NCBI GenBank assembly: GCA_007693595.1
Contig: REDI01000039.1
Coordinates: 62,001-126,000, forward strand
DNA length: 64,000 bases
DNA from: Deltaproteobacteria bacterium
GTDB lineage: Bacteria > Myxococcota_A > UBA796 > GCA-2862545
Reading direction: 5' to 3'
This document shows, piece after piece, positions 7,697-19,032 of this stretch (the first letter of the stretch is position 1; each line of letters opens with the position of its first letter). A program made the translations under genes and the position numbers. Under the pieces are notes generated by a model that saw only the letters and a program-made list of their open reading frames with translations, was not told the DNA's origin and made no database searches.

Positions 7697-9045
7697 TCCT
7701 CACAGCCCACGAGATCGCGCAGGCGACGGGGGGAGCGCTGATCCGCGAGGCGGCGGCGGGCCCGGTCCTCACCGACACGCGCGCCCTGACCCCGGGGAGC
7801 TGGTTCGTTGCCTTGCAAGGCCCAAGGTTCGACGGTCATGACTACTTGCAGGCCGCGCGGAGGGCCGGGGCGATCGGGGCGGTCGTCGCTCGCGATGTCG
7901 AAGGTTTTGACGGGGGTCTCGTCAAGGTCGCGGATACGACGCAGGCCTTTGCTGATCTGGGGCGCGCCGCGCGCCGCAAGCTCGACTGCCCGGTGGTCGG
8001 TCTGACGGGGACCTCGGGCAAGACCACCACGCGTGCGCTGATCGCGCTCGCGCTCTCTCCACTGGGCTTGGTCCACCAGACGGTGGCGAACCTGAACAAC
8101 CACCTTGGGGTGCCGATGACCTTGCTCGCGGCGCCCCCGGATCCAGCCGCGGTGGTGGTCGAGATGGGTACTTCAGGGCCTGGCGAGATCGCGAAGCTCG
8201 CCAAGACGGCGGAGCCCTCCCATCGACTGATCCTGAACATTGGTCACGGCCACCTCGAAGAGCTGGGTGACATCGAGGGGGTCGGACGCGAGAAGCGGGC
8301 CTTGTTCGACACCGCTCGACCCGGCGACACCGTCTTCCTCAACCTCGATGATCCACGCCTGTCCAATCCGAGCCTCCCCCGAGGCGTCTCGGTGATTACG
8401 TTCGGCCGGAGCGCCGGGGCGACCGTGTGTTTGCACGACCTCAAGCTGAGTCCCCAGACCTTGTCGACCCACGGGAGAGTCTCGACACCCCACGGGATCA
8501 TCTCATTCGAGATCCCGGCCTTCGGGGCGCCCTTCGCCCTGAACGCGACGGCCGCCATCGCGGTCGCTTTCGCCCTTCAGGTCCCCCTCCAGGCCGCCGC
8601 AGATGCCCTCTCTCGGTACGCCCCCGTCGGCATGCGCCAGCGGATCGAGACCGTCCCTGGGGGTCCGCTGGTCTTGAATGATGCCTACAACGCCAACCCC
8701 GACTCGGTGTGCGCCGCCCTGACCACCCTCGCCGCCATGCCGGGGCAAAGGGTAGCGATCTTGGGTGATATGCTGGAGCTTGGGGATCTCGAACGCGCGC
8801 TGCACCAGAGGGTGCTGGAGCACGCCCAAGCGCACGGAATCGACGAAATCTGGGTGGTCGGACCCCGTTTCGCGCAGGTGGCCCAGGGGTGGAAGGCGGT
8901 TCGAGTCGCCGAGGTCGACGAGATCGTCACCGCGCTTCGAGGCCGCCTGGGGCCGGACCATCGAGTCCTGGTCAAGGGGAGCCGAGGAATGCGCTTGGAA
9001 CGGATCGTGCAGGGGCTCCTCGCCCCCGCGCAGGAGAACTGCTGA
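7693..9045 (+). CDS. murF: UDP-MurNAc-tripeptide:D-Ala-D-Ala ligase MurF
   Basis: Mur ligase that attaches D-Ala-D-Ala to complete the UDP-MurNAc-pentapeptide. It shows VLTDTRALTPGSWFVALQG at the substrate-binding N terminus, the P-loop GLTGTSGKTTTRAL, EMGTSGPGEIAKL, NDAYNANPDS and AILGDMLELG, all typical of MurF. Length 450. It is translationally coupled on both sides (ATGA with murE, TGATG with mraY). Confidence 0.95.
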   Translation: MILTAHEIAQATGGALIREAAAGPVLTDTRALTPGSWFVALQGPRFDGHDYLQAARRAGAIGAVVARDVEGFDGGLVKVADTTQAFADLGRAARRKLDCPVVGLTGTSGKTTTRALIALALSPLGLVHQTVANLNNHLGVPMTLLAAPPDPAAVVVEMGTSGPGEIAKLAKTAEPSHRLILNIGHGHLEELGDIEGVGREKRALFDTARPGDTVFLNLDDPRLSNPSLPRGVSVITFGRSAGATVCLHDLKLSPQTLSTHGRVSTPHGIISFEIPAFGAPFALNATAAIAVAFALQVPLQAAADALSRYAPVGMRQRIETVPGGPLVLNDAYNANPDSVCAALTTLAAMPGQRVAILGDMLELGDLERALHQRVLEHAQAHGIDEIWVVGPRFAQVAQGWKAVRVAEVDEIVTALRGRLGPDHRVLVKGSRGMRLERIVQGLLAPAQENC

Positions 9046-10163
9046 TGCTCTACCACTTGATGCCCCTGCTCTCCGACGTCCTTCCGGGCGTCAATGTTTT
9101 CGTCTACATCTCCTTTCGAACCGCCTGGGGAGTGGTGACGGCGCTGCTGTTCACCTACCTACTCTTCCCATGGTTCATCCGCTGGATGCGCACGCGGAAG
9201 GTGTCGCAGATCATTCGCGATGATGGCCCCGAGAGCCACCTCCTCACCAAGGTCGGTACGCCCACCATGGGGGGGATCCCGCTCCTGCTCGGGGTGCTGG
9301 TCTCGGTGCTGCTCTGGGCCCGGCTCGACTCTCCGCTGACGTGGATGATGCTCACGATCATGGTCGGCTACGGCTTGATCGGGCTCTACGATGACTGGCG
9401 CAAGGTCTTCTATCAGAACACCGCGGGCCTCTCGGGTCGCTACAAGCTGCTGGCTCAGATCGTGGTTGGGGGGGGAGTGCTCGCCTACGGCTACCTCTCG
9501 GGGGTGATCGTGCCCGAGATGACCCTTCCCTTCGTCAAGACGTCGGCGCTCGTGATCAACTTTGAGCAGCTCTGGATCGGGGCGCCGTCTTGGCTCGGCT
9601 GGCTCTACCCGCTGGGCGCGCTCTTCATTTTGGTCGGGGCTTCCAACGCCGTAAACCTCACCGATGGGCTCGACGGCCTGGCGATCGGCCCGAGTATGAC
9701 GGTGGCGGCTACCTATGGCCTGCTCGCCTACCTCGCCGGGCACACAAACTACTCTTCCTTCCTCGAGATCCTCTACGTCCCCCACGCCGGAGAGCTGACG
9801 ATTCTCGCCTTCGCCCTGGTCGGTGCAGGCCTTGGCTTTCTATGGTTCAACGCCTATCCAGCGAGTATCTTCATGGGTGATACCGGCAGCTTGTCGATCG
9901 GCGGCACGCTCGCGCTGATGGCTGTGCTCACCAAGCACGAGCTCCTGCTGGCGGTGGTGGGAGGGATCTTCGTGCTCGAGGCCTTGAGCGTGATTTTGCA
10001 GGTTGGGAGCTTCAAGATGACGGGAAAGCGCATCTTTCGAATGGCGCCCATCCACCATCACTATGAAAAGCTGGGGTGGTCTGAACCTAAGATTATCGTT
10101 CGGTTCTGGATTATCAGCGTTGTCCTTGCCCTTGTCGCCCTCTCGACCCTCAAGGTGCGCTGA
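9045..10163 (+). CDS. mraY: Phospho-MurNAc-pentapeptide translocase MraY
   Basis: Polytopic inner-membrane enzyme that transfers phospho-MurNAc-pentapeptide to undecaprenyl phosphate, giving lipid I. Diagnostic motifs: GTPTMGGIPLLL near residue 66, YDDWRK, NAVNLTDGLDGLA, WFNAYPASIFMGDTGSLSIGG and PIHHHYEKLGWSE. About ten membrane helices are apparent. The ATG at 9045 shares a base with the murF stop and gives 372 residues, normal for the family; the frame is open further upstream but those codons belong to murF. Confidence 0.96.
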   Translation: MLYHLMPLLSDVLPGVNVFVYISFRTAWGVVTALLFTYLLFPWFIRWMRTRKVSQIIRDDGPESHLLTKVGTPTMGGIPLLLGVLVSVLLWARLDSPLTWMMLTIMVGYGLIGLYDDWRKVFYQNTAGLSGRYKLLAQIVVGGGVLAYGYLSGVIVPEMTLPFVKTSALVINFEQLWIGAPSWLGWLYPLGALFILVGASNAVNLTDGLDGLAIGPSMTVAATYGLLAYLAGHTNYSSFLEILYVPHAGELTILAFALVGAGLGFLWFNAYPASIFMGDTGSLSIGGTLALMAVLTKHELLLAVVGGIFVLEALSVILQVGSFKMTGKRIFRMAPIHHHYEKLGWSEPKIIVRFWIISVVLALVALSTLKVR

Positions 10164-11491
10164 TGGACCTCCATGGCCGTCGTGTCGTCGTTGTCGGGCT
10201 CGGAGCCTCGGGCCGGGCCGCTGCGGCGCTGTGTGCGGCGCGGGGAGCGCGGGTCACCGGGGTAGACCTACGCGAGTCCATCGACCCCATCGAGGGGGTG
10301 GAGCTCGAGCTGGGTCCTCATCGGCGCGAGACCTTCCTCGGTGCGGACCAGATCATCGTCTCTCCCGGCGTCCCTTCGTCCCAACCGGACCTGCGGGCGG
10401 CGGACGCGAGAGGGGTGCCGATCCTCGGTGAGCTGGGCCTGGCGGCGGCGCTGCTCGGCGAGGTGCCGATCCTCGGCGTGACGGGCACCAACGGCAAGTC
10501 GACGGTCACCTCGCTGTGTGGGCAGCTCCTTCGGGCGGCGGGCCTCAAGGTCTTCATCGGAGGGAACCTCGGAGATCCCCTCTGTGGGGCGCTACCGCGG
10601 CAGCCGGGGCCTGCGCCCTTCGAGCTCGCGGTGGTCGAGTGCAGCTCCTACCAGCTCGAACGGGCCGGAGAGCTCCGACCCCTCGCAGGCACCCTGCTCA
10701 ACCTGACGCCCGATCACCTGGCCCGACACGGGAACCTCCAAGCCTACGCCGACGCCAAGCTACGCCTCTTCGCCCATCAGCGAGCCGGAGACTTGGCTCT
10801 TCTTCCTGCCGACAACCCGCTGGTCCTCGGTCGATCCAAAGGGATCGGGAAGGGCTTTCGGGCCTTGATCGGGGCGGAGCCCGGGGTGCGGCTTGAAGGG
10901 GCGGTCGCACGGATCCGGCTGCCCGGCGTCACGCTGGATCTCGACCTCTCGGACCTGCCGATCCCCGGGGTCCACAACCGCCTGAATGCGGCCGTCGCGG
11001 CGAGTTTGGCCCTATGGGCCGGCGCCACCCCCTTGGCGATCCGCCAGGCCATCCCCAGCTTGCGAGGGCTGCCCCATCGCATGCAGATCGTCGGAGAATA
11101 CCGGCATGTCCTATGGATCAACGACTCCAAAGCCACCAATGTCGAGGCAGCAGCCGTGGGGATCGCCGGCTTGGACCGCCCCGCCGTCGTCCTCCTTGGA
11201 GGCGAGGCCAAGGGGGAGGGCTTCGCCGCCCTGGCGCCCTCCCTGCGCGACCATCGGGGCGTGATCACCTTCGGAGGCTCCGGCGAGGCCATCGCGAACG
11301 AGCTTGAGAAGGCTGGGCTGAGGCCTGTTCGCACCGCCTCGCTCTCGGACGCCGTGCGCCACGCGATGGACCTGGCCCGATCGGGCGACGCGGTGCTGCT
11401 GTCCCCCGGCTGCGCCAGCTTCGACGCCTTCGAAAACTTCGAGCATCGCGGGACGGTCTTCGCCGCTCTCGTCCAGGAGGTCGCCTCATGA
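10163..11491 (+). CDS. murD: UDP-MurNAc-L-Ala:D-Glu ligase MurD
   Basis: Cytoplasmic Mur ligase adding D-glutamate to UDP-MurNAc-L-Ala. A Rossmann-like N terminus (VVVVGLGASGRAAAAL) is followed by SPGVP, the P-loop GVTGTNGKSTVTSL, NLTPDHLARHG, HRMQIV, NDSKATN and the late LLSPGCASFDAFENFEHRG motif characteristic of MurD. Length 442. It overlaps mraY by one base and ftsW by four. Confidence 0.95.
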   Translation: MDLHGRRVVVVGLGASGRAAAALCAARGARVTGVDLRESIDPIEGVELELGPHRRETFLGADQIIVSPGVPSSQPDLRAADARGVPILGELGLAAALLGEVPILGVTGTNGKSTVTSLCGQLLRAAGLKVFIGGNLGDPLCGALPRQPGPAPFELAVVECSSYQLERAGELRPLAGTLLNLTPDHLARHGNLQAYADAKLRLFAHQRAGDLALLPADNPLVLGRSKGIGKGFRALIGAEPGVRLEGAVARIRLPGVTLDLDLSDLPIPGVHNRLNAAVAASLALWAGATPLAIRQAIPSLRGLPHRMQIVGEYRHVLWINDSKATNVEAAAVGIAGLDRPAVVLLGGEAKGEGFAALAPSLRDHRGVITFGGSGEAIANELEKAGLRPVRTASLSDAVRHAMDLARSGDAVLLSPGCASFDAFENFEHRGTVFAALVQEVAS

Positions 11492-12656
11492 GTACCGCCT
11501 CACTCCCGGTCGTACAGGATCCACCCGAGCACGGGCCCCTGGCGACGCTGCGACGCCTGGATTGGTGGCTTCTCGGCACCACCTTGGCCCTGCTCGCCTT
11601 CGGCATGATCATGATCCTCTCGGCGAGCTCGAACTACGCGGATCATCGCTATGGCGACTCGATGCACTTCGTGACGCGGCAGGGCATGGGGGCGGCCTTC
11701 GGCTTGACGGCGATGATCGGGATCCTCTTCTGCCCGATGCGGTGGATCCGACGTTACGGACCATGGATCTACCTCTTCGGTCTGGTGGGGCTGGTGCTGG
11801 TCTTCACGCCCTTGGGCCACAAGGCCTACGGTGCGGTGCGCTGGATCTCGCTCGGCCCCATCAAGATCCAGCCCTCCGAGTTCGCCCGTATCGGCCTGGT
11901 TCTCACCCTGGCCGGCTTTCTCCATCGGAACCAGGGTCGGATCAACGATGTCGTCGGCGTGCTCTTCCCGGTCGGCCTGATCTCCTCGGCGATGATCGTG
12001 CTGCTCATGTTGCAGCCGGACTTTGGCACCACGGTGCTCACCTGTGCGCTGATCTTCGTGATGGTCTTCATCAGCGGCCTGAACTGGGTCTGGGTCGGCT
12101 CACTCGGGGTGACCTTCGTGGTCGCCGCAGGTTTAGGGGCGATCGTCGCGCCGTATCGACTACAGCGCGTGACCTCCTTCCTCAACCCCTTCGACGACCT
12201 GGAGGGGGCGGGGCACCAGGTCATCCAAGGCTGGATCGCTATGGCCAGCGGAGGTTTGACGGGGCAGGGGATCGCGGGAGGGATCGCGCAGCGCGGCAAC
12301 CTGCCTGAGGCCCACACGGACTTCATCGCCGCCGTCGTCGGCGAGGATCTCGGGGCGATCGGCATGATCCTGCTCGTCTCGGCCTTTGGGATCCTGGTCT
12401 GGAGAGGCTACGGCATCGCCGCGCGCGCCAGCTCGTTGTACGGAGCGCTCGTCGCAGCAGCGCTCACGACCTTGCTCGCCTCCCAGGCGGTCGTGAACCT
12501 CGGGGTGCTCGTGGGCTGGGCACCTCCCAAGGGGCTGGTCCTCCCGTTCTTGTCTTACGGTGCGTCGGCCGTGGTCGCCCACTTGGTGTGCGTCGGCTTG
12601 CTGCTACGGATCTCGACGGAGTTGCCGCACAGCCCCTCCACCGAACGAGGTACCTC

Positions 12657-12660
<4 letters not shown>
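11488..12660 (+). CDS. ftsW: Septal peptidoglycan glycosyltransferase FtsW
   Basis: SEDS-family polytopic membrane protein that polymerises lipid II at the septum with FtsI. About ten hydrophobic helices are visible. Family landmarks include ILSASSNYA, KIQPSEFARIG, LQPDFGTTVL, GLTGQGIAGGIAQRGNLPEAHTDF (PEAHTDF being the SEDS hallmark) and PFLSYGASAVVAH. Length 390. In most bacteria murG follows ftsW; here the next gene is murC, overlapping by ATGA. Confidence 0.95.
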
Positions 12661-14038
<1,378 letters not shown>

Positions 14039-14042
<4 letters not shown>

Positions 14043-14851
14043 TCCCCGAGGGGCTGGTGTGGCTCGAGGGGGAGCCCTTGGCGCGACACACCGCGCTTCG
14101 CACCGGGGGGCCCTGCGAGGTCCTCGCGATCGCCCACGATCTCGACGCCTTGGCAGCGGCGACCGGAGCGCTCAAGGAGCGGTCGGGCAGTCCGCTGGTG
14201 CTAGGGGCCGGAACCCGCCTCGCCTTCCGAGACGGGCCATACGAGCGCGCCGTCCTCCGCCTGGGACAGTCCTTTCGGGAGGTATCGGTACAGGGTGGAC
14301 TCGTCGAGGTGGGCGCGGCCTGCCCGTGCCCGGCGCTGGCCTGGCGGCTGGTTCAGGCGGAGCGCACCGGCCTCGAGGGCCTGGCGCGGGTGCCTGGAAG
14401 CGTCGGAGCCGCGCTCGCCCTCGATGAAGGGTCGATCCGCGAGCGCCTCACCCAGGTCCAGATCTGGTCGAGGGGCGGGGCCCGCTGGGTCGCTCCGCCT
14501 AAGGGGTGCGGTTCGAAGCTGATCCTCGCGGCGCGCTTCGAACTCCCCTCCGCGCCGGGTGCCCAGATCCTCGAGCGTACCCGCCGCGCGCTCCGGGGCG
14601 CACGATCGCTCCCGTCGTGGTACCGGCCACCCAAGCGTGGTCAGGCCGGCGTGGAGCTCGTGCGGGTCGGTGTCGCAGGGGTCCGGCTCCGGGGCGCCTC
14701 GATCCCCGAGGTCGCTCCCGAGATGCTCATCAACGCGGGGCGCGGGTCGGCGGCGGACCTGCAGCTCCTTCACCGTACCGCGCTCGATCGGGTCGCTCGT
14801 ATGCGTGGCGTCGAGCTCAAGAGTGCGATTTCCTTTCTAGGGAGGGCGTGA
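14039..14851 (+). CDS. murB: Divergent MurB-like protein with missing catalytic residues
   Basis: Position and fold match UDP-N-acetylenolpyruvoylglucosamine reductase: HTALRTGGPCEVLAI, a GAGTRLAFRDG flavin-loop equivalent, GLARVPGSVGAAL, and a C-terminal GVAGVRLRGASIPEVAPEMLINAGRGSAADL stretch that follows the family pattern. Conserved active-site features are altered. The YRxS motif is replaced by KGCGS, the NAGA after the PGxxG turn by DEGS, GS(F/I)FxNP by PSWYRPP (serine kept, lysine/asparagine lost), and the C-terminal catalytic Glu (LxxEV) by Ala in LKSAI. At 270 residues it is shorter than most MurBs. It may be inactive, have shifted chemistry or play a structural role. It is co-translated with murC and ddl and shows no frameshift. 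Confidence 0.75.
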
Positions 14852-15759
14852 TGGGGTCCAGGATCGGGGTGCTGATGGGCGGGCTCTCGACGGAGCGGGA
14901 CATCTCGCTCAAGAGTGGGACGGCGGTGGTGGCGGCGCTGCGGGCGCGAGGACACGAGGTGGTCGACATCGTCGTCGATCGGGATCTGCCGACCCAGCTC
15001 CTGCACCATCGGATCGACGTGGCATGGATCGCCCTTCACGGCCGCTTTGGAGAAGATGGCTGCGTTCAGGGCCTGCTCGAGGTCATGGGGATCCCCTACA
15101 CGGGCTCGGGGGTGCTCGCCTCTGCGGTGTGTATGGACAAGGCGGCGACCAAGCGCGCCCTCCGAGGCGTGCCCGAGGTCGTGATGGCCGAGGATGTGAC
15201 GATCCGTCGCGGCGAGTCCATCCCCGAACTCCCGCTTCCTGCGGTGGTCAAGCCGGCGGTCGGTGGGTCGACGCTGGGGATAGCGCGCGTGACTCGCCCG
15301 GAGGAGGCCGAGCTCGCGATCCGGGCCGCGCTGGCCCTAGACCCGACTGTGCTGGTCGAGGCCTTCGTGCAGGGGCCCGAGATCACCGTCGCGGTGCTCG
15401 ACGGGGAGCCGCTGCCGGCGATCGGCATCGTCCCACAGAAGGGCTTCTTCGACTTCGAGGCGAAGTATTCCAAGGGGCAGACCCGCTATGATGCGCCTGC
15501 CCAGGTCCCCGACAGGGTATCCCAAGCCGCCCAGCGTGCGGCTAAGCTGGCCTATCGCGCGCTGGGATGCCGAGGTCTGGCCCGCGCGGACTTCATCGTC
15601 GGCTCCGATGACGTGCCGATCTTCCTCGAGATCAACACGCTGCCCGGCATGACCCCGACCAGCCTCTCACCGATGGCGGCGGAGCTGGTGGGGATCGACT
15701 TCTCTGGCCTGTGTGAGCGCATCCTCGCCACCGCTCAATGTATGGAGCCCGAGGTCTGA
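14851..15759 (+). CDS. ddl: D-alanine--D-alanine ligase
   Basis: ATP-grasp enzyme making D-Ala-D-Ala for MurF. It shows VLMGGLSTERDISLKSG at the N terminus, ALHGRFGEDGCVQGLLE, GIPYTGSGVLASAVCMDK, VVKPAVGGSTLGI, the EAFVQGPEITVAVLDG region, ARADFI and FLEINTLPGMTPTSLSP. Length is 302. The ATG at 14851 shares a base with the murB stop, so the open frame upstream can be ignored. It ends about 150 bases before the chosen ftsQ start. Confidence 0.96.
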   Translation: MGSRIGVLMGGLSTERDISLKSGTAVVAALRARGHEVVDIVVDRDLPTQLLHHRIDVAWIALHGRFGEDGCVQGLLEVMGIPYTGSGVLASAVCMDKAATKRALRGVPEVVMAEDVTIRRGESIPELPLPAVVKPAVGGSTLGIARVTRPEEAELAIRAALALDPTVLVEAFVQGPEITVAVLDGEPLPAIGIVPQKGFFDFEAKYSKGQTRYDAPAQVPDRVSQAAQRAAKLAYRALGCRGLARADFIVGSDDVPIFLEINTLPGMTPTSLSPMAAELVGIDFSGLCERILATAQCMEPEV

Positions 15760-15848
15760 GCCGACGCGGAGACCCGGGCGTGTCCGCGGAGCGAAAAACT
15801 GCCGCCGGCCGGTTGATCAACCGACTCGCATCGGGTAGTTTCTCTGTA

Positions 15849-15905
15849 TCCCTCCCCAGCCCTTCCCCCCCCACCCCTCCCTCCTCTCACCCCCAAGCCC
15901 TCCCC
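15849..15905 (+). repeat. Pyrimidine-rich tract before ftsQ
   Basis: Nearly uninterrupted C and T, with an eight-C run near 15866, ending at the GTG chosen for ftsQ. Read as protein it gives a Ser/Pro string unlike FtsQ, which favours a non-coding role. Similar tracts precede murE, ftsZ and the OmpA-family gene. Confidence 0.5.
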
Positions 15906-16667
15906 GTGACCTTCCTCTCTCGTCCAGCGGCGCCATTCTGGCGCTGGATCCGTCGTTTCCTTGTTGGGGCGACAGCGATCTTCCTCGGTGTGGTGGCGCT
16001 CTTCGTGCTGCTGCGGCCGGATCTACAGGTCGTGGAGCAGGTCGTCTTCGAGGGGCAGCGGCGCGCCACGGTCGGGGAGCTCCGCCACCTGGCGGTGATC
16101 GCCAACGGGACTCGGGTGTGGGAGCTCGAGGATCAACGCGCGGCGCGAGGGGTGGAGCGCCACCCTTGGGTCGCCCGCGCCCAGGTCAAGCGCGAGTGGC
16201 CTGCGACCGTGCGGATCCAGGTCGAAGAGCGGGTGCCCGTCGCGCTGCTTCGCGCCGACCGACTGTTCTACGTCGACATCCACGGTGAGCGCATCGTCGA
16301 GGCCCGCCCCGACGATCTGGACTACCCGGTGCTCAGTGGACTCTCGCAGGACCTCTACGAGCTCCATCCCGACCTGCCCGGCCGGGTGGTGCGCAGCGCG
16401 CTCGAGCTGGTCGATGAGCTCAAGGGTGCCGACATTCCTGCGGAACTGGTCTCCGAGGTGGTCTTCTCGCGTACCGCTGGGTTCACCGTTCATCTCCTGG
16501 GTGGACCGCAGCTGCTCTTCGATCTCGAAGACTTTCCGCGTCAGGTCTCGCGTCTGGCGGAGCTCCGCGCCCGAGGCGTGCGCCTCGACGAGCCAATCTA
16601 CGTCGACCTCGCGCCCCAGACCATGGCCATCGTGCGGCCTGCCGAGGTGGCTCATGCGGGTGGATGA
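15906..16667 (+). CDS. ftsQ: Cell division protein FtsQ/DivIB
   Basis: Bitopic division protein linking FtsB/FtsL to the divisome. A short basic cytoplasmic segment precedes one membrane helix (about residues 18-36, [18 protein letters not shown]). Then comes a POTRA domain ([47 protein letters not shown]) and the beta domain ([20 protein letters not shown]). The start is uncertain: GTG at 15906 gives 253 residues and avoids the pyrimidine tract; GTG at 15780 or an ATG at 15738 inside ddl would extend it with low-complexity sequence. No ftsA follows, unlike the usual ftsQ-ftsA-ftsZ order. Confidence 0.87.
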   Translation: MTFLSRPAAPFWRWIRRFLVGATAIFLGVVALFVLLRPDLQVVEQVVFEGQRRATVGELRHLAVIANGTRVWELEDQRAARGVERHPWVARAQVKREWPATVRIQVEERVPVALLRADRLFYVDIHGERIVEARPDDLDYPVLSGLSQDLYELHPDLPGRVVRSALELVDELKGADIPAELVSEVVFSRTAGFTVHLLGGPQLLFDLEDFPRQVSRLAELRARGVRLDEPIYVDLAPQTMAIVRPAEVAHAGG

Positions 16668-16839
16668 TCAGATCACCCTCTTCGGGGTGCTCGCTGGCTC
16701 TGATCCGGCCGCAACACCGGCGCCCCCGGTGGCGTCGCCCGCCAAGCCCGAAGCATCCCCCCCCTCTCCCTCCCTCACGGGGCCGCCTTCCGCGCCGCCC
16801 CTCATCTCTCGCCCAGCCCAGCCCACAAAGGAGTCCCCC
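16654..16839 (+). other. In-frame N-terminal extension or leader upstream of FtsZ
   Basis: An ATG at 16654, with GAGG six bases upstream, opens a frame that runs without a stop for 62 codons into FtsZ. It begins [17 protein letters not shown] and continues as a Pro/Ala/Ser-rich stretch. It could give a 436-residue long FtsZ, or be a translated leader that couples ftsZ to ftsQ, whose end it overlaps by 14 bases. Confidence 0.35.
16754..16820 (+). repeat. Pyrimidine-rich tract before ftsZ
   Basis: C/T-dominated stretch (an eight-C run near 16757, then CTCTCCCTCCCT) ending shortly before the ftsZ Shine-Dalgarno sequence. It encodes the Pro-rich part of the open frame upstream of ftsZ. Confidence 0.45.
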
Positions 16840-17964
16840 ATGATCGAGATCGTCGAAGACGAGCTTCCCCAAGGTGCCCGCATCAAAGTGATCGGTGTCG
16901 GTGGCGGTGGTGGCAACGCCGTAAACACGATGATCTCGGCAGGCCTCACCGGCGTCGAGTTCATCGTGATGAACACCGATGCCCAAGACATCCGTCGCAG
17001 CCTCGCCCCCCGTCGCTTCCAGCTCGGCGCTCAGCTCACCAAGGGGCTCGGCGCTGGCGCGGATCCCGAGGTCGGTCGCGAGGCCGCGCTCGAAGACCGT
17101 GACCGGATCGCCGAGCTTGTCGTGGGCGCGGACATGGTCTTTGTCACCGCGGGCATGGGAGGCGGAACGGGCACCGGCGCGGCGCCGGTCATCGCGCAGG
17201 TCGCCAAGGAGTGTGGCGCGCTCACCGTCGCGGTGGTCACGCGCCCCTTCTTCTTTGAGGGGCGTCGTCGGCTGCGCCAAGCCGCTGAAGGCGTCGAGAA
17301 GCTGACCGCGAATGTCGACACCCTGATCACGATCCCCAACCAACGCCTCGTGAGTATGGCCTCCGAGAAAACCTCGATGAAGGAAGCTTTCCGTATGGCT
17401 GACGAGGTCCTGCTCCAGGCGGTCCAGGGCGTCTCGGATCTGATCAACTTCCAGGGCATGGTCAACGTCGACTTCGCCGACGTGCGTACCGTGATGAGCA
17501 GCAAGGGCGTCGCCCTGATGGGCGTCGGACGCGCCTCGGGCGAGCACAAGACGGTCGAGGCGGCTCAGCGTGCGATCAGCAGTCCTCTCCTGGATGATCT
17601 ATCGATCGTCGGGGCGACCAGTGTACTGATCAACATCACGGGCAACTCCAACTTGACCATGTACGAGATCCACGAGGCCAGCTCCCTCATCCAAGAGGAA
17701 GCCCACGAGGATGTCGAGGTCATCTGGGGCTGGGTCGTCGACGAGTCGATGGAAGATGAGGCGCGGGTCACCGTCATCGCGACGGGCTTCGAGAGCGCTC
17801 GTCGTGGGCTCGAGATCCCCGGTGCGCGGGAGCGGGCGATCGGTGAGCGGGTCGCCGCCGCAGGCGGTGGGCGCCGTCGGGGTGGATCACCCAAGCTCCA
17901 CGCGGGCTATGAGCCGATCTACAACGAGTATGACATCCCGACCTTCACGACGGGTCGGGACTGA
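16840..17964 (+). CDS. ftsZ: Cell division GTPase FtsZ
   Basis: Tubulin homologue that polymerises into the Z-ring. It shows [22 protein letters not shown], the tubulin signature GGGTGTG near residues 107-113, the synergy-loop region with [11 protein letters not shown], and a short C-terminal linker. It ends in [11 protein letters not shown], the conserved tail peptide that binds membrane tethers. AAAGGAG at 16827-16833 places the start at ATG 16840, giving 374 residues, although the frame is open 62 codons upstream. The tail peptide is intact although ftsA is not in this cluster, so its partner is encoded elsewhere or is a different tether. It overlaps the convergent TPR gene by 20 bases. 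Confidence 0.96.
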   Translation: MIEIVEDELPQGARIKVIGVGGGGGNAVNTMISAGLTGVEFIVMNTDAQDIRRSLAPRRFQLGAQLTKGLGAGADPEVGREAALEDRDRIAELVVGADMVFVTAGMGGGTGTGAAPVIAQVAKECGALTVAVVTRPFFFEGRRRLRQAAEGVEKLTANVDTLITIPNQRLVSMASEKTSMKEAFRMADEVLLQAVQGVSDLINFQGMVNVDFADVRTVMSSKGVALMGVGRASGEHKTVEAAQRAISSPLLDDLSIVGATSVLINITGNSNLTMYEIHEASSLIQEEAHEDVEVIWGWVVDESMEDEARVTVIATGFESARRGLEIPGARERAIGERVAAAGGGRRRGGSPKLHAGYEPIYNEYDIPTFTTGRD

Positions 17965-18955
17965 TCCCTCCGGCCGAGATCTTTTCTTCGAGCTCTTCGT
18001 AGCGCCGCTCGATCTCACGCACGCGCCGCCCGCTCCACTCGAGCCGGGCGGCGACTTGCCTTCCGGTGTCGGCATAGCGGATCCCCCGCAACCAGAGGGC
18101 CGTGACGTGCTCTTGCAGGCCCCGAAGGTAGATCTCGCGCTGAGGGGCTGTGAGCTCCTGGGGGATCGGCACGCGAAGCAGGTCGTCGCCGAAGCGCTCG
18201 AAGCCCTCGATCAGGATCAGCACGCCTTCGAAGATCCATTCGGGCTCCCGCAGGGCGATGATCTCTCGGACCAGCTCTTCGGCCTCGCGAAGGGGATGGG
18301 TTCGCTGCCGGATCCCGCGCCGGATCGCACGCGGACGCTCGCCGAGGTCGACCTGGGCTGCGTCTTCGATGGCATGGCGGGCCAGGCGGGCCTTGCCTCG
18401 GGCGACGTAAAAGGCGATCTCGTCGGCCGGCGCCCGTCGGACCGCGCGCCGCAGACGTCGGGGGCGGCGGGCGTCGCCGCTGTCCAGGCGCCAGATCTCC
18501 CGCAGGATCTCGAGCTTGCCTCGGTCTGCTGGCTCCAGGCGTCGCGGACGCGGCAGTTCGCGGAGATCTCGAAGGGCGCGGGAGGGATCCCCGAGGATCG
18601 CACGGACCTCGGCTGCGCGAAAGAGGGCATCGTCTTGTCGGTGGCTCTCAGGCCAGCGCTGGGGGATCTGGCGGTAGCGCTGAAGCGCGAGGTCGTACCG
18701 CTCCTCGAGCACGGCGAGGCCAGCACGATGGTAGGTGATCTCGGGGAGGAGCGCGAAGCCTTGCGCGGGGGATACGCGCGTCTCGGCTTGATCGAAGAGG
18801 ATTCGAGCGCCCTCGAAGTCTCGGCGGCCCATGCGGTCCACCGCCAGCCGGATCAGGTCCTGCGCCCCGGCGGGGGGCGCGGAGGCTCCCTCGTCGAAGG
18901 AGCGCGGCTCCACGGGGGGCGCGGCGAAGGTTAGCGCGAAGAAGAGAAGGAACAT
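17945..18955 (-). CDS. Secreted TPR-like protein of unknown function
   Basis: Predicted periplasmic protein: [14 protein letters not shown] forms a short signal peptide if translation starts at ATG 18955; a longer frame to 19042 encodes low-complexity hairpin sequence and is not believed. The body is rich in Arg, Glu, Leu and Ala in helix-pair spacing like tetratricopeptide repeats (for example [33 protein letters not shown]) and ends with a charged coiled-coil-like segment. I cannot name a family. Convergent with ftsZ, overlapping it by 20 bases. Its 5' leader contains the 13-bp GC hairpin at 18974-19005. Confidence 0.68.
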   Translation of the reverse strand: MFLLFFALTFAAPPVEPRSFDEGASAPPAGAQDLIRLAVDRMGRRDFEGARILFDQAETRVSPAQGFALLPEITYHRAGLAVLEERYDLALQRYRQIPQRWPESHRQDDALFRAAEVRAILGDPSRALRDLRELPRPRRLEPADRGKLEILREIWRLDSGDARRPRRLRRAVRRAPADEIAFYVARGKARLARHAIEDAAQVDLGERPRAIRRGIRQRTHPLREAEELVREIIALREPEWIFEGVLILIEGFERFGDDLLRVPIPQELTAPQREIYLRGLQEHVTALWLRGIRYADTGRQVAARLEWSGRRVREIERRYEELEEKISAGGISPDPS

Positions 18956-18973
18956 TCTGAACCCCCGACGAAG

Positions 18974-19005
18974 CCCGCCCCCAGCCGGGGGGGGCTGGGG
19001 GCGGG
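18974..19005. repeat. 13-bp perfect GC inverted repeat with G6/C6 loop
   Basis: CCCGCCCCCAGCC (18974-18986) and GGCTGGGGGCGGG (18993-19005) are exact complements separated by six G. It lies 19 bases upstream of the TPR gene start, so it would form in that mRNA's leader and could limit ribosome access. There is no T-tract on either side to make it a standard terminator. Confidence 0.7.
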
Positions 19006-19032
19006 TGCCGAGTTGGCCGTACGGCCTGCAAC

